The notes: generated by a model not told the origin, from the letters alone. 34,846 bases of DNA from an uncultured Eubacteriales bacterium (GCA_934476545.1 CAKSOB010000006.1:1-34846), one strand, 5' to 3'. Positions 1 to 8,973 are shown, counted from the first letter of the stretch. Numbers and translations are program-made.

Positions 1-195
1 TTTCATGCTGACGCAATAATCCAACGCATGAACGCCGGAGTCGGTTCGGCTGCACCCCTTAATATCGGGGCAGCTTCCCATCACCTTTGCCACCGCCTCC
101 TGAAAGACCTGCTGCACCGCCACGGCGTTCTCCTGTACTTGCCAACCGTGGTAGTGTTTGCCGTCGTAGCTCAATCGTAATTTTAAATTTCTCAT
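1..195 (-). CDS. truA: tRNA pseudouridine synthase A, N-terminal part (cut by window edge)
   Basis: The 65 visible codons encode the N-terminus of TruA, which converts uridines 38-40 of the tRNA anticodon arm to pseudouridine. The start reads MRNLKLRLSYDGKHYHGWQVQ, the usual opening of the family. Around residues 50-56 the catalytic-Asp motif appears as SRTDSGVHA (family: GRTDAGVHA). The ATG lies 4 bp after the ecfT stop, with a GGTGGTG ribosome binding site inside the end of ecfT, so translation is probably coupled. The order ecfA1-ecfA2-ecfT-truA is widely conserved in Firmicutes and supports the call. About three quarters of the protein lies outside the window. Confidence 0.93.
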   Translation of the reverse strand, partial: MRNLKLRLSYDGKHYHGWQVQENAVAVQQVFQEAVAKVMGSCPDIKGCSRTDSGVHALDYCVSMK

Positions 196-199
196 GCTG

Positions 200-1015
200 T
201 CACCACCATGGAGTTGTTACAAAAATCCGCAGCAGCAACGTTGCGGCACAGAATGCCAGCACCACCGCCAGTACGGTAATATCGAATAAATTGATGCGGA
301 GCACCCGCATCTTGGTGCGCCCTTCTCCTCCGTTGTAGCAGCGGGATTCCATTGCCATTGCCAAATCAAAGGCTCTGCGGAAGGAAGATAGGAACAGCGG
401 AATCAGCACCGGCACCAAGGCTTTTGCCCGATGCATCAAATTACCGCTCTCCATGTCGGCGCCTCTTGCTTTTTGGGCGCTCATGATTTTATTGGTTTCC
501 TCCAACAGGGTGGGAATAAATCGAATGGCAATGGTCATCATCATGGCAATTTCATGCACCGGCACTTTAATGTAAGAAAGCGGCTTCATCAGCCGTTCCA
601 TGCCGTCCGACAGCTGATTGGGCGACGTGGTAAAGGTCAGTACCGAGCTGGCTAAAATCATGGTTAAAATCCGCACCGCCACAAAGATAGCGTTCTTGAT
701 GCCACCATCGGTAATCTGCATTACGCCCCACTGTACCAATACCGTTCCGCTGCCGTAAAATAAATTAAACAGCGACGTGAACAGCACCAGTACAATGACC
801 GCTCGCAAGCTCTTTAAATATTGCAGCACCGAAACACCGGAGCAGCACATTGCCAAAACCACCAAGGCTGCCATACAGCCCAGTCCCACAAAGTTATCCG
901 CCACAAACAAAAAGGCGATGACAAAAATCAATCCAATCAGTTTGATTCTGGGGTCTACTCGGTGCAGAGGCGATTTTGCAATCACATATTGTCCCAGTGT
1001 AATGTCACGAACCAA
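200..1015 (-). CDS. ecfT: Energy-coupling factor transporter transmembrane protein EcfT
   Basis: This is the integral membrane scaffold of a group II ECF transporter. It couples the two ATPases EcfA1/EcfA2 to interchangeable vitamin-binding S components. The 271-residue protein has several hydrophobic segments, near residues 25-65, 65-90, 105-130 and 240-265. The two coupling motifs of the family are visible: KARGAD in the middle, and an SR-containing motif (ESRCY, usually ARGY) in the second coupling helix. The start is a TTG with an AGGAGG site about 9 nt upstream, and it overlaps the end of ecfA2 by 11 bp. No S component is encoded in the window, as expected for the shared group II module. 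Confidence 0.95.
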   Translation of the reverse strand: MVRDITLGQYVIAKSPLHRVDPRIKLIGLIFVIAFLFVADNFVGLGCMAALVVLAMCCSGVSVLQYLKSLRAVIVLVLFTSLFNLFYGSGTVLVQWGVMQITDGGIKNAIFVAVRILTMILASSVLTFTTSPNQLSDGMERLMKPLSYIKVPVHEIAMMMTIAIRFIPTLLEETNKIMSAQKARGADMESGNLMHRAKALVPVLIPLFLSSFRRAFDLAMAMESRCYNGGEGRTKMRVLRINLFDITVLAVVLAFCAATLLLRIFVTTPWW

Positions 1016-1874
1016 GGCGGTCGCCTCCTTTCAGCAGCGGCAGTAATTGGGCAACCGCCTGCTCCAATGTGAAAATATTTCGTAGAACCGGGTAGCCCTT
1101 CTTTGCCAACAGCGCCATAATTTGCGTAATCTGCGGCACACGCAAGCCCATTTGCTCCAGCTCCGCCCCACGAGAAAAGACCTCCGCTACCGTATCGAAC
1201 ATAGCGACGCTGCCCTTGTCCATAACCAAAACGCGGTCTGCCAGCTCCGCCACGTCCTCCATACTGTGAGATACCAAGATGATGGTATTCTTCCGCTGCT
1301 TATGGTACGCCATGATTTGTCCCATTAGCGCTTCTCGTCCTTGGGGGTCCAATCCGGCGGTAGGCTCGTCCAACACCAGAATGTCCGGGTCCATGGCAAT
1401 CACACCGGCAATGGCTGCCCGCCGCTTTTCGCCGCCGGACAGAGAAAAGGGAGACTTCTTCCGCAGGGATGGCTCCAACCCTACAAATGCGATGGCGTCA
1501 TCCACACGGGAGGCAACCGCCTCCTCCGATAGCTTTTGGTTTCTCGGTCCAAAGCCGATGTCCTTTTCCACCGTTTCTTCAAAGAGCTGATATTCCGGAT
1601 ACTGGAACACCATGCCCACCTGAAACCGCACCTGCCGAATCTTCTTGGGCTGTTCCCAAATATCTTTCCCGTTTACCAACACTTTGCCTGAGGTGGGGCG
1701 CAGCAAGCCGTTAAACTGCTGAATCAAGGTAGATTTTCCCGAGCCGGTATGACCGATAATGCCAATGACCTCCCCTGCATTTACAGAGAAAGACACATCG
1801 TTTACAGCGGTTACTTTGCCTGTTTTTTTGCCGCCGTAGACATAGGTTACATGTTGCAGTTCCAAAATCGCCAT
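1005..1874 (-). CDS. ecfA2: ECF transporter ATPase EcfA2
   Basis: This is one of the two ABC-type ATPases that power ECF vitamin uptake. The 289-residue protein shows Walker A GHTGSGKST near residues 42-50, the signature LSGGEKRRAAIAG, and Walker B LVLDEPTAGLDPQG followed by the switch His (SHSMEDV). The LSGGEKRRAAIAG form and the AGLDP motif are typical of EcfA2 rather than EcfA1. The ATG starts 1 bp after the ecfA1 stop and the 3' end overlaps ecfT, giving a tightly coupled three-gene unit. Confidence 0.95.
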   Translation of the reverse strand: MAILELQHVTYVYGGKKTGKVTAVNDVSFSVNAGEVIGIIGHTGSGKSTLIQQFNGLLRPTSGKVLVNGKDIWEQPKKIRQVRFQVGMVFQYPEYQLFEETVEKDIGFGPRNQKLSEEAVASRVDDAIAFVGLEPSLRKKSPFSLSGGEKRRAAIAGVIAMDPDILVLDEPTAGLDPQGREALMGQIMAYHKQRKNTIILVSHSMEDVAELADRVLVMDKGSVAMFDTVAEVFSRGAELEQMGLRVPQITQIMALLAKKGYPVLRNIFTLEQAVAQLLPLLKGGDRLGS

Positions 1875-1875
1875 A

Positions 1876-2730
1876 TCAGTCCCCGTTCTCCTTTAACAAT
1901 CGTTCCAACGCCTGCACGCACTCCTCCGGTGTCAGCACATCCCCTTGGATGGGAATGCCTGCCCGCCGCAGTTCATAGCATAGTTCCGTGGATTGTGGTA
2001 CGTCCAACCCGTGGGATTTGAGCAGTTCTACCTGCGAAAATACCTGTCTGGGCGTACCATCCAACAACACCTGCCCGTGGTTCATCACCACCACACGGTC
2101 TGCCAGGGCGGCTTCCTCCATGTAGTGGGTAATCAGCACCACAGTAATCTGCTTTTCTCGATTGAGCCGCAGTAGCGTACCCATTACCTCCCGCCGTCCT
2201 TGTGGGTCCAGCATGGCGGTAGGCTCGTCCAACACAATACAGCGAGGCTCCATAGCGATGATTCCCGCAATGGCAACCCGCTGCTTCTGTCCGCCGGAGA
2301 GCTTGTGCGGCGCACTGTGCCGATACTCGTACATATCCACATCCCGCAGGGCAGCGTCCACTCGCCGGCGAATCTCCTTAGGCGGTACACCCAGATTCTC
2401 CGGTCCGAAGGCAACGTCCTCCTCTACCACGGAAGCTACCAGTTGGTTATCCGGGTTTTGCAGAACCAAGCCTACCCGCCGGCGAATCTCAAAGGTCAAC
2501 GCTTCGTCGGCGGTAGTCATGCCGTCCACATAGACAGTGCCACCGCTAGGCAGCAGCATGGCATTAAATTGCTTTGCCAAGGTGGATTTTCCACAGCCGT
2601 TATGCCCCAGAAGCGCTACGAATTGCCCCTCGGGAATTGCCAGAGAAACCTCTCGCAGAACCGGTTCCGCAAGCTGTCCCTCCTCGGCAGGATAGGAAAA
2701 AGTCAAATTTTGTGTTTCAAGAAATGCCAC
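1876..2730 (-). CDS. ecfA1: ECF transporter ATPase EcfA1
   Basis: This is the second ATPase of the ECF energising module and pairs with EcfA2 on EcfT. Walker A is GHNGCGKST, the signature is LSGGQKQRVAIAG, and Walker B is IVLDEPTAMLDPQG. I place the start at a GTG (position 2730), giving 284 residues beginning MAFLETQNL, because a perfect AGGAGG lies 6 nt upstream. An in-frame TTG 18 bp earlier would put that ribosome binding site inside the gene and is less likely. A short gap of about 40 bp follows the rRNA methyltransferase gene, so the ECF genes are probably co-transcribed with glmM. In many Firmicutes rplQ precedes ecfA1, but not here. Confidence 0.94.
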   Translation of the reverse strand: MAFLETQNLTFSYPAEEGQLAEPVLREVSLAIPEGQFVALLGHNGCGKSTLAKQFNAMLLPSGGTVYVDGMTTADEALTFEIRRRVGLVLQNPDNQLVASVVEEDVAFGPENLGVPPKEIRRRVDAALRDVDMYEYRHSAPHKLSGGQKQRVAIAGIIAMEPRCIVLDEPTAMLDPQGRREVMGTLLRLNREKQITVVLITHYMEEAALADRVVVMNHGQVLLDGTPRQVFSQVELLKSHGLDVPQSTELCYELRRAGIPIQGDVLTPEECVQALERLLKENGD

Positions 2731-2769
2731 AGGCTGCCTCCTCTCCAAGCAGGGTTTGTGATCGTTCGA

Positions 2770-3630
2770 TTATCGACTCCAAATTGCCGTGGAACCGCAT
2801 GGCAGAACCAAGCCGGTTTCCGTTACCGGCAGACCGATTTCCCCTGCGGAAACAGTACCGCCGAACTGCTTTTTCAAAATAACGCTGAGCAAATATTCCA
2901 TAACCGCCGGAGATAATCCGGTGGTATAAGAGTTCAAAATAAAGAACAGCGGATCGTCAGACAAAATCGGCACGCACAGCTCCACCAAGCCGTGGAGCTG
3001 CTCCTCCAGCTTCCACACCTCACCGCCGGGACCTCTGCCGTAAGACGGTGGGTCCATGATGATACCGTCGTAATGGTTGCCTCTGCGCTGCTCTCTTTGC
3101 ACAAACTTCACGCAGTCATCCACCAACCAACGAATGGGCTTATCGCCCAAGCCGCTTGCCTGTGCGTTTTCCTTTGCCCAAGCCACCATGCCCTTGGAAG
3201 CATCCACATGGCATACCTGCGCGCCTGCCTTGGCACAAGCCAAAGAAGCGGCGCCGGTGTAGCCGAACAGGTTCAGCACCTTCACCGGACGGTTTGCGCT
3301 TTGAATCTTCTCCATGGCAAAATCCCAGTTGGTTGCCTGCTCCGGGAAAATACCCGTGTGCTTAAAGCCCATGGTCTTTAATTGAAAGGTCATACCCTTA
3401 TAGCCGATTTTCCACATATCCGGCACATTCTTGTAGATTTCCCACTGACCGCCGCCGGTGTTGGAACGATGATACCGAGCATGCGCCTTTTTCCACATGG
3501 GGTTGGTTTTTGGGGTATCCCAAATAATCTGCGGGTCGGGACGAATCAAAATAATATCGCCCCATCGCTCCAACCGCTCTCCCGCAGAGGTATCTAATAA
3601 TTCGTAATCTTTCCAGTTTGATGCACGCAA
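2770..3630 (-). CDS. Class I SAM-dependent methyltransferase, RlmI-like (23S rRNA cytosine C5 type)
   Basis: This 286-residue Rossmann-fold methyltransferase resembles RlmI, which makes m5C1962 in 23S rRNA. The SAM-binding loop reads VLNLFGYTGAASLACA (about residues 118-133). It is followed by an acidic VDASKGM strand and the catalytic motif MDPPSYGRG. It lacks the N-terminal PUA domain of E. coli RlmI (about 396 residues), matching a shorter family common in Clostridia and Proteobacteria. No ATG is available; the likely start is a TTG 5 nt after a GGGGGAG site. It sits 16 bp downstream of glmM and is probably in the same operon. The exact target base is inferred. Confidence 0.8.
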   Translation of the reverse strand: MRASNWKDYELLDTSAGERLERWGDIILIRPDPQIIWDTPKTNPMWKKAHARYHRSNTGGGQWEIYKNVPDMWKIGYKGMTFQLKTMGFKHTGIFPEQATNWDFAMEKIQSANRPVKVLNLFGYTGAASLACAKAGAQVCHVDASKGMVAWAKENAQASGLGDKPIRWLVDDCVKFVQREQRRGNHYDGIIMDPPSYGRGPGGEVWKLEEQLHGLVELCVPILSDDPLFFILNSYTTGLSPAVMEYLLSVILKKQFGGTVSAGEIGLPVTETGLVLPCGSTAIWSR

Positions 3631-3646
3631 AGCTGCTCCCCCTTTT

Positions 3647-4996
3647 TTATGCTAATTGCGCTCGAATCACATCGGCAATCTCATTGCACAATGCGGTAAT
3701 CTGCTCTAAACTTTCGCCCTCTGCCATCACGCGCAGCAGCGGCTCGGTGCCACTGGGACGAACCAAAACCCGTCCTGTATTGCCCAAAATTTTCTCCGCC
3801 TCTTTGATTTTCCGCTTTACCACAGCGTCGGTGTGGAACCGCAGCTTACCTTCTGCCGATACCTTCACGTTCACTAATACCTGCGGATATTTCTCCATCA
3901 GCGTTGCAATGCTGGACAGCTTTGCATTCCGACGGCACAGGGTACTCATCAGTTGGGCGCCGGTCAACTCGCCGTCACCGGTGGTGCAGTAGTCCAAGAA
4001 AATCACATGACCGCTCTGCTCACCGCCCAAGTTGTAGCCTTCCAGACGCATTTTCTCCAAAACGTACCGGTCACCAACTTTCGTGGAAGCAAACCGCATC
4101 TGGTTTTCCTCGCAGAAACGAATGAAGCCCAAGTTACTCATAACGGTTCCCACAACGGTATTCTTTGCCAGCCGTCCGGTGGACTTCAAATCCGCCGCAC
4201 AAATTGCCATCACAAAGTCACCGTCAATCAGGTTGCCCTTTTCATCCACTGCCAAGCAGCGGTCTGCGTCGCCGTCAAATGCCAAGCCGGCATCCATACC
4301 ATGTTCCACTACATACTTCTGCAGGTCCTCCATATGGGTAGAACCGCAGTTCTCGTTGATATTGATGCCGTTGGGCGCATCGTGCAGCATATGTACCTCT
4401 GCGCCCAATTCACTGAAGATCTCCTTTGCCGTTGCCGAAGCAGAACCGTTGGCGCAGTCCAGCGCCAGCTTCAATCCGGTCAGCGGATACGGAACCGTTG
4501 CTTTTACATGGTCAATGTAATCCCGATGGGCGTTCTCCGCAAAGGAGATGGTACCCACACTGCTACCTATCGGCTTTGGGTATGGCACAGCGCCGTCCAA
4601 AACGATGGCTTCAATCTGCTCCTCCAATTCGTCCGGCAGCTTGTAGCCGTCGCCGCTGAACACCTTAATACCGTTAAACTCACAAGGGTTATGTGAAGCG
4701 GAGATCATCACACCGGCATCCGCATGGTATTTTCCAATGAGATATGCCACCGCCGGCGTTGGCACAACGCCCAACTGCACAACGTTTGCGCCGGCAGAAC
4801 AAAGACCTGCTGACAGTGCTGCCTCCAACATATCGGAAGAAATACGGGTGTCCTTACCGATGAGAACGGTTGGGTGGGTTCCGTCACTGTTGGTCAGCTC
4901 CATAGCCACTGCCCGTCCGATATTCATTGCGGTTTCACAAGTCAACTCTGTATTGGAGATGCCTCTGACACCGTCTGTTCCAAACAATCTGCCCAT
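3647..4996 (-). CDS. glmM: Phosphoglucosamine mutase
   Basis: GlmM interconverts glucosamine-6-phosphate and glucosamine-1-phosphate on the way to UDP-GlcNAc and peptidoglycan. The 449-residue length is standard. The phosphoserine loop is MISASHNP with Ser101 as the phosphorylated residue. The Mg-binding loop is DGDADR (241-246), the sugar loop GGEQSGH follows, and the C-terminal phosphate loop RPSGTEP is intact. The start MGRLFGTDGVRG is canonical. A 162-bp gap separates it from ruvB. A weak TACAAT box around 5040-5045 could belong to its own promoter, but I see no good -35. Confidence 0.97.
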   Translation of the reverse strand: MGRLFGTDGVRGISNTELTCETAMNIGRAVAMELTNSDGTHPTVLIGKDTRISSDMLEAALSAGLCSAGANVVQLGVVPTPAVAYLIGKYHADAGVMISASHNPCEFNGIKVFSGDGYKLPDELEEQIEAIVLDGAVPYPKPIGSSVGTISFAENAHRDYIDHVKATVPYPLTGLKLALDCANGSASATAKEIFSELGAEVHMLHDAPNGININENCGSTHMEDLQKYVVEHGMDAGLAFDGDADRCLAVDEKGNLIDGDFVMAICAADLKSTGRLAKNTVVGTVMSNLGFIRFCEENQMRFASTKVGDRYVLEKMRLEGYNLGGEQSGHVIFLDYCTTGDGELTGAQLMSTLCRRNAKLSSIATLMEKYPQVLVNVKVSAEGKLRFHTDAVVKRKIKEAEKILGNTGRVLVRPSGTEPLLRVMAEGESLEQITALCNEIADVIRAQLA

Positions 4997-5158
4997 AATT
5001 CAGTAATCCTTTCTCACGCAGTCGTAAGTCGCTCTGCTTATTGTACGGCATAGATTTTGCCGCAGACCAATGATTTTGAAAACATTTTGTAAACGATGAA
5101 CGATTTTGCAATCTTTCTCTGCATTTCGTTCTGATTTTTATTGCAAACATAAGCGACG

Positions 5159-6214
5159 CTAATACAATCGCTGTTGATTTTCTTCTTCCATACCCGGCGG
5201 AGTCAACCCCAAGTGGAGATACGCCGCATGGGTCACACACCGACCCCGAGGGGTACGGCTCAAAAAGCCAATCTGCATTAGGTACGGCTCGTAAACATCC
5301 TCGATGGTCACCGCTTCTTCTCCGATGGCAGCCGCCAGTGTTTCCAGTCCCACGGGGCCGCCCTTATAGAAGCGGATCATGGTTTCCAACATGCGGCGGT
5401 CATTGGCATCCAACCCGATTTCGTCGATTTCCAATTTGTCCAAGCCCACCTTTGCCGACTCATAGTTGATGACACCGCCGTTCATAAGCTGCGCAAAATC
5501 TCGTACACGCTTCAGCATTCGGTTGGCAATTCTCGGTGTTCCACGAGAACGGGAGGCAATTTCCAATGCGCCGTCCGACTCGATTTCAATGCCCAAAATG
5601 CCGGCGCTGCGGGTAACGATTTGGGAAAGCTCCTCCGGAGAGTACAGCTCCAACCGCAGCAGCACGCCAAAGCGGTCCCGAAGCGGCGCGCTGAGCTGTC
5701 CCGCTCTTGTGGTGGCGCCCACCAGTGTAAAGGGCGGCAGCGGCAAGTGATAAGACGCCGCCATCTGTCCCTTACCGGAAATGATGTCAATGGCAAAGTC
5801 CTCCATAGAAGGATAGAGAATTTCCTCTACGCTGCGGGACAGCCGGTGAATCTCGTCGATAAACAGTACATCTCCGGGATTCAAGTTGGTGAGCAGCGCC
5901 GCCAAATCACCCGGTTTTTCAATGGCAGGTCCGGAGGTAATCCGCAGATTCACCCCCATCTCATTGGCAATAATGCCTGCCAAGGTGGTTTTACCCAAGC
6001 CCGGCGGACCGTATAGCAGCACATGGTCTAACGACTCCTTCCGCTGTTTGGCAGCCTCCATAAATACCGACAAATTTTCCTTAGCTTTGGTCTGCCCAAT
6101 GTACTCGCTGAGAACACGGGGACGCAGGGGGTTTTCCACCTCGCCGTCCTCCGGCACATAGTCCGGGTCTACCATTCTATTTTCAAAATCATAATCGTTT
6201 TCTTCGTAATTCAA
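5159..6214 (-). CDS. ruvB: Holliday junction branch migration ATPase RuvB
   Basis: RuvB is the hexameric AAA+ motor that drives branch migration of Holliday junctions with RuvA. Walker A GPPGLGKT is at residues 69-76 and Walker B includes DEIH at 120-123. The sensor/arginine-finger region GATTRAG is followed by the C-terminal winged-helix DNA-binding domain (RTPRGR near the end). The 351-residue protein starts at a TTG with a GGGAGGGAG site about 5 nt upstream. An ATG 13 codons later has no such site. It follows ruvA after 43 bp in the common order ruvC-ruvA-ruvB. Confidence 0.97.
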   Translation of the reverse strand: MNYEENDYDFENRMVDPDYVPEDGEVENPLRPRVLSEYIGQTKAKENLSVFMEAAKQRKESLDHVLLYGPPGLGKTTLAGIIANEMGVNLRITSGPAIEKPGDLAALLTNLNPGDVLFIDEIHRLSRSVEEILYPSMEDFAIDIISGKGQMAASYHLPLPPFTLVGATTRAGQLSAPLRDRFGVLLRLELYSPEELSQIVTRSAGILGIEIESDGALEIASRSRGTPRIANRMLKRVRDFAQLMNGGVINYESAKVGLDKLEIDEIGLDANDRRMLETMIRFYKGGPVGLETLAAAIGEEAVTIEDVYEPYLMQIGFLSRTPRGRCVTHAAYLHLGLTPPGMEEENQQRLY

Positions 6215-6257
6215 GTAGCTCCCTCCCGTCCGGGGATGTTATCCTCCGTGGTCTTTC

Positions 6258-6863
6258 TTATAATTTCGTTGCAATCTCTCGCAAGGACAAGCGGATCAAT
6301 TCCTCTACTGGCAGGCTGCTGTCAAACTTTGCCGCAATAGAAGCTGCATCCGTTGCAGAATAGCCCAGCACCGTCAGTGCCTTGACCGCCTCGGCAACAT
6401 TGGCAGAAGCGGAAACCACCCCTGCCTGCTCCGGCACAAAGTTTCCTGTGGTGACTGCCATCTTCTTCACTTTGTCCGTCAGTTCCAGCACAATGCGCTG
6501 TGCCAGCTTCGGTCCTACACCGGCGGCTCTGGTCAGCGCCTTGCTGTCGCCGGCGGAAACCGCCATGGCTACCTGCTCCGGCGCCAGCTCGGAAAGAATG
6601 GACAACCCTGCCTTGGGTCCCACACCGCTGACAGCAATCAGCATTTTAAAGCAGTTCAACTCTCCGCGGGAGGAAAAGCCGAATAAATCCATGGCGTCCT
6701 CGCGCACATTCAGGTGGGTATACAACGTCACCTCTCCGCCGATTTTCGGCAAGGTGCGCAAAGTGCTCATGGTGGTCATGCACTGAAAGCCTACACCGCC
6801 GCACTCTACCACCGCCATGTTCGGCTCGGTGTGAATCAAAGTGCCTCGCAAACTATAAAACAT
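6258..6863 (-). CDS. ruvA: Holliday junction DNA helicase subunit RuvA
   Basis: RuvA tetramers hold the four-way junction and load RuvB. The 201-residue protein begins MFYSLRGTLI and contains the N-terminal OB fold (about residues 1-65). The central helix-hairpin-helix DNA-binding motifs include GVGPKAG and GVGPKLAQRI. The C-terminal domain III ends in a short helix that contacts RuvB. An open frame runs further upstream inside ruvC, but this ATG is the only one that matches the family start. It lies 2 bp after the ruvC stop, indicating coupling. Confidence 0.96.
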   Translation of the reverse strand: MFYSLRGTLIHTEPNMAVVECGGVGFQCMTTMSTLRTLPKIGGEVTLYTHLNVREDAMDLFGFSSRGELNCFKMLIAVSGVGPKAGLSILSELAPEQVAMAVSAGDSKALTRAAGVGPKLAQRIVLELTDKVKKMAVTTGNFVPEQAGVVSASANVAEAVKALTVLGYSATDAASIAAKFDSSLPVEELIRLSLREIATKL

Positions 6864-6865
6864 CG

Positions 6866-7375
6866 TCAAATTCCGCCCTTTCGTAAAAATCGCTGCCGCA
6901 AAGCGGAGCCTGCCGCCTGTCCGTGGCAAATGGTCAGCGCTAACGCATCGGCTGTGTCGTCCGGCTTGGGGACCTCCCGCAGGCACAATAACCGACGGGT
7001 CATCTCCATCACCTGCGGTTTTTTTGCGCCGCCGTAACCGGTCACTGCCGATTTCACCTGCAACGGTGTGTACTCAAAAATTTCCAGTCCTGCCAGTTGG
7101 CAGCACAGGAGGATGACCCCTCTTGCCTCCGCCACCTGAATAGCTGTTTTTTGGTTGTTTTGAAAATACAGCTTTTCAATGGAAACCGCATCAATTCGGT
7201 GCTTTGCCAAAACGGAATCCAGTGCGTTGGCAATGGTTTCCAACCGTCTTGGGAAGGGTTCGCCTGCCTTTGTTACAATGGCGCCGTATTCCAACGGACG
7301 GTATTTTCCGCCCCGAAATTCCACCACACCGTAACCCACAATGGCATAGCCCGGGTCGATGCCTAAAATTACCAT
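6866..7375 (-). CDS. ruvC: Holliday junction resolvase RuvC
   Basis: RuvC is the Mg-dependent dimeric endonuclease that cleaves Holliday junctions. All four acidic active-site residues are visible: Asp7 in GIDPG, Glu67 in SIEKL, and Asp140 and Asp143 in PDDTADA. The length of 169 residues is normal. I chose the ATG at 7375 because a GGAGAAG site lies just upstream and the protein then starts directly with the first beta strand. A longer in-frame start 27 bp upstream would add an atypical extension. It is the first gene of the ruv operon and has a recognisable sigma-A promoter. Confidence 0.96.
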   Translation of the reverse strand: MVILGIDPGYAIVGYGVVEFRGGKYRPLEYGAIVTKAGEPFPRRLETIANALDSVLAKHRIDAVSIEKLYFQNNQKTAIQVAEARGVILLCCQLAGLEIFEYTPLQVKSAVTGYGGAKKPQVMEMTRRLLCLREVPKPDDTADALALTICHGQAAGSALRQRFLRKGGI

Positions 7376-7412
7376 AGTTGTCTTCTCCTCTATTCTGACC
7401 ATATTCTGTTTT

Positions 7413-7441
7413 ATTGTATCATAAAATCAAGCGTTTGCCAA
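7413..7441 (-). promoter_or_regulatory. Sigma-A-type promoter of ruvCAB
   Basis: On the minus strand, TTGGCA (7436-7441) and TACAAT (7413-7418) are separated by exactly 17 bp. They lie 38 bp upstream of the ruvC ATG. Both hexamers match the consensus at 5 of 6 positions. Confidence 0.7.
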
Positions 7442-7485
7442 CTACCGGAGCAAGGCGTCCTTCTGTTTTTTTCGGAAAAATTTCA

Positions 7486-7515
7486 GGATAATTTTTCGTT
7501 TTTTCGGAAAAGCTA
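7486..7515 (+). promoter_or_regulatory. Candidate forespore (sigma-F/sigma-G) promoter of ypeB
   Basis: GGATA (7486-7490), a 15-bp spacer and GGAAAAGCTA (7506-7515) resemble the forespore pattern GYWTA-N15-GGNNANAMTW, with one mismatch in each element. The position, 28 bp before the ypeB ATG, fits. In B. subtilis ypeB is transcribed in the forespore by sigma-G. No sigma-A promoter was found in this 167-bp gap on the plus strand. Confidence 0.4.
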
Positions 7516-7542
7516 TCGACAAAAACCATACGGAGGGAAACC

Positions 7543-8880
7543 ATGACAAAACGAAGAATTTTTCAACTTTGTGCCGTAACGGCGGCTGCCTTTGTGGCCC
7601 TGGGCGCAGTGGCAATCAGCGGACACGTTTTTGCCGCCACCAACGAACGAAATTTGGAATACGGCTACCAACGAGCCTTTCATGAATTATCTGCCTATGT
7701 GGCTTCTATGGAAAGCACACTGGACAAAGGCGCTTATGCCAACACCGCCACCCAACAAACCGGACTTGCCGCCCGTTTGATGCAGGATGCCGGCGGCGCA
7801 AAGGCATCCCTTTCGGTGCTGCCCTTGAAGGGTGACACCATGGACACCGTACAGAAATTTTTATCCCAAGTGGAAGATTTCTCCACTGCTCTGACGAAAA
7901 AAGTAGCCGCCGGTACGGGCGTGGACAACAAAGACCGAGAAACTCTTGCAGAGCTATACAACTACGCCGCTCTGCTGAAAGCCGACCTTGCCCTGCTGCA
8001 AAATCAATTTGACCAACAAGACCTTGCTATCGGAGAAAGCACCAAGCTGCTCTCCAACTTGGAACTGGAAAAAGATGTTCCCACATTTGGCGATGCCTTA
8101 GCAGAATATGCAGAGGACTTTAGGGATTATCCCACTTTGATTTACGACGGTCCCTTCTCCGACCACATCGCTCAACAATCTCCAAAATTTTTGAAAGGAA
8201 AATCCGAGATTTCCGAAGAAGAAGCCCTTGAAGCTGCCGCCGCCTTTCTTTCGGTATCCAAAGACCAACTGCAACACACCTCCGATACCGAGGGAAACCT
8301 GCCCACCTACAACCTGACCTGCGGCACCAAGACAGTCCGTGTGACAAAACAAGGCGGTATTCCCGTCACCATGATGGACAGCCGCACCGTAGCGCAAGCT
8401 GCCCTAGACTATGAACAAGCAAAAGAAAAAGCCCAAGCATTTTTGAAGCAATCCAACGTCGGCTCTGTAAAAGAAAGCTACTATGTTATCAACGATAACG
8501 TTTGCACCATTCAATTCTTCACCGAGGAAAGCGGCGCCATCGTTTATACCGATTTGATTAAGGTATCCGTAGCACTGGATAACGGCGAGATTTGCGGCTA
8601 CAACGCCACCGGCTATGTGATGAACCACCACAGCCGCACCTTGTCCTCCCCCTCTGTTTCGTTAGAGGAAGCAAAAAAAGCCATCAGTCCTGCTTTAAAA
8701 ATCAAATCGGAGCAAATGGCAATCATCCCCACTGCCGGACTTCATGAAGTCACCTGCTATGAATTTTTGTGCAGCGGTAAAAACGAAGAGGAAGTCCTCG
8801 TTTATCTCAATGCAGACACGGGCATGGAGGAGCAAATTCTCATTCTTCTCCGCAGTGACAACGGTGTTTTGACAATCTAG
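7543..8880 (+). CDS. ypeB: Germination protein YpeB
   Basis: YpeB is a spore protein needed for the localisation and stability of the cortex-lytic enzyme SleB. The 445-residue protein has an N-terminal hydrophobic segment (about residues 9-31), acting as a signal anchor. An alpha-helical region (about 35-190) follows, and then repeated PepSY-like domains, with repeats recognisable from EEALEAAAAFL (about 225), YEQAKEKAQAFL and SLEEAKKAI. Length and domain order match the family. GGAGGG lies 5 nt before the ATG. In most spore formers ypeB is in an operon with sleB. Here the gene is flanked by divergent ruvC and convergent ybaK, so its partner must be elsewhere or replaced. Confidence 0.88.
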   Translation: MTKRRIFQLCAVTAAAFVALGAVAISGHVFAATNERNLEYGYQRAFHELSAYVASMESTLDKGAYANTATQQTGLAARLMQDAGGAKASLSVLPLKGDTMDTVQKFLSQVEDFSTALTKKVAAGTGVDNKDRETLAELYNYAALLKADLALLQNQFDQQDLAIGESTKLLSNLELEKDVPTFGDALAEYAEDFRDYPTLIYDGPFSDHIAQQSPKFLKGKSEISEEEALEAAAAFLSVSKDQLQHTSDTEGNLPTYNLTCGTKTVRVTKQGGIPVTMMDSRTVAQAALDYEQAKEKAQAFLKQSNVGSVKESYYVINDNVCTIQFFTEESGAIVYTDLIKVSVALDNGEICGYNATGYVMNHHSRTLSSPSVSLEEAKKAISPALKIKSEQMAIIPTAGLHEVTCYEFLCSGKNEEEVLVYLNADTGMEEQILILLRSDNGVLTI

Positions 8881-8935
8881 CATTTTGACATTTCGGCGCT
8901 TTCTTGTTGAAAATATGGACTCTTAAAAAGGCAAC

Positions 8936-8966
8936 AAAAATCCCCCGCAAGCTGCGAGGGATTTTT
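8936..8966. terminator. Bidirectional terminator between ypeB and ybaK
   Basis: AAAAATCCC-CCGC pairs with GCGAGGGATTTTT across a 5-nt loop with one C/A mismatch, and runs of A and T flank both sides. It can terminate ypeB on the plus strand and ybaK on the minus strand. Confidence 0.85.
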
Positions 8967-8973
8967 TCATTCT

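Noticed and set aside
6864..6986. A 41-codon N-terminal extension of RuvA
   Set aside because: It lies in another frame of ruvC, and the family start MFYSLRG is at 6863.
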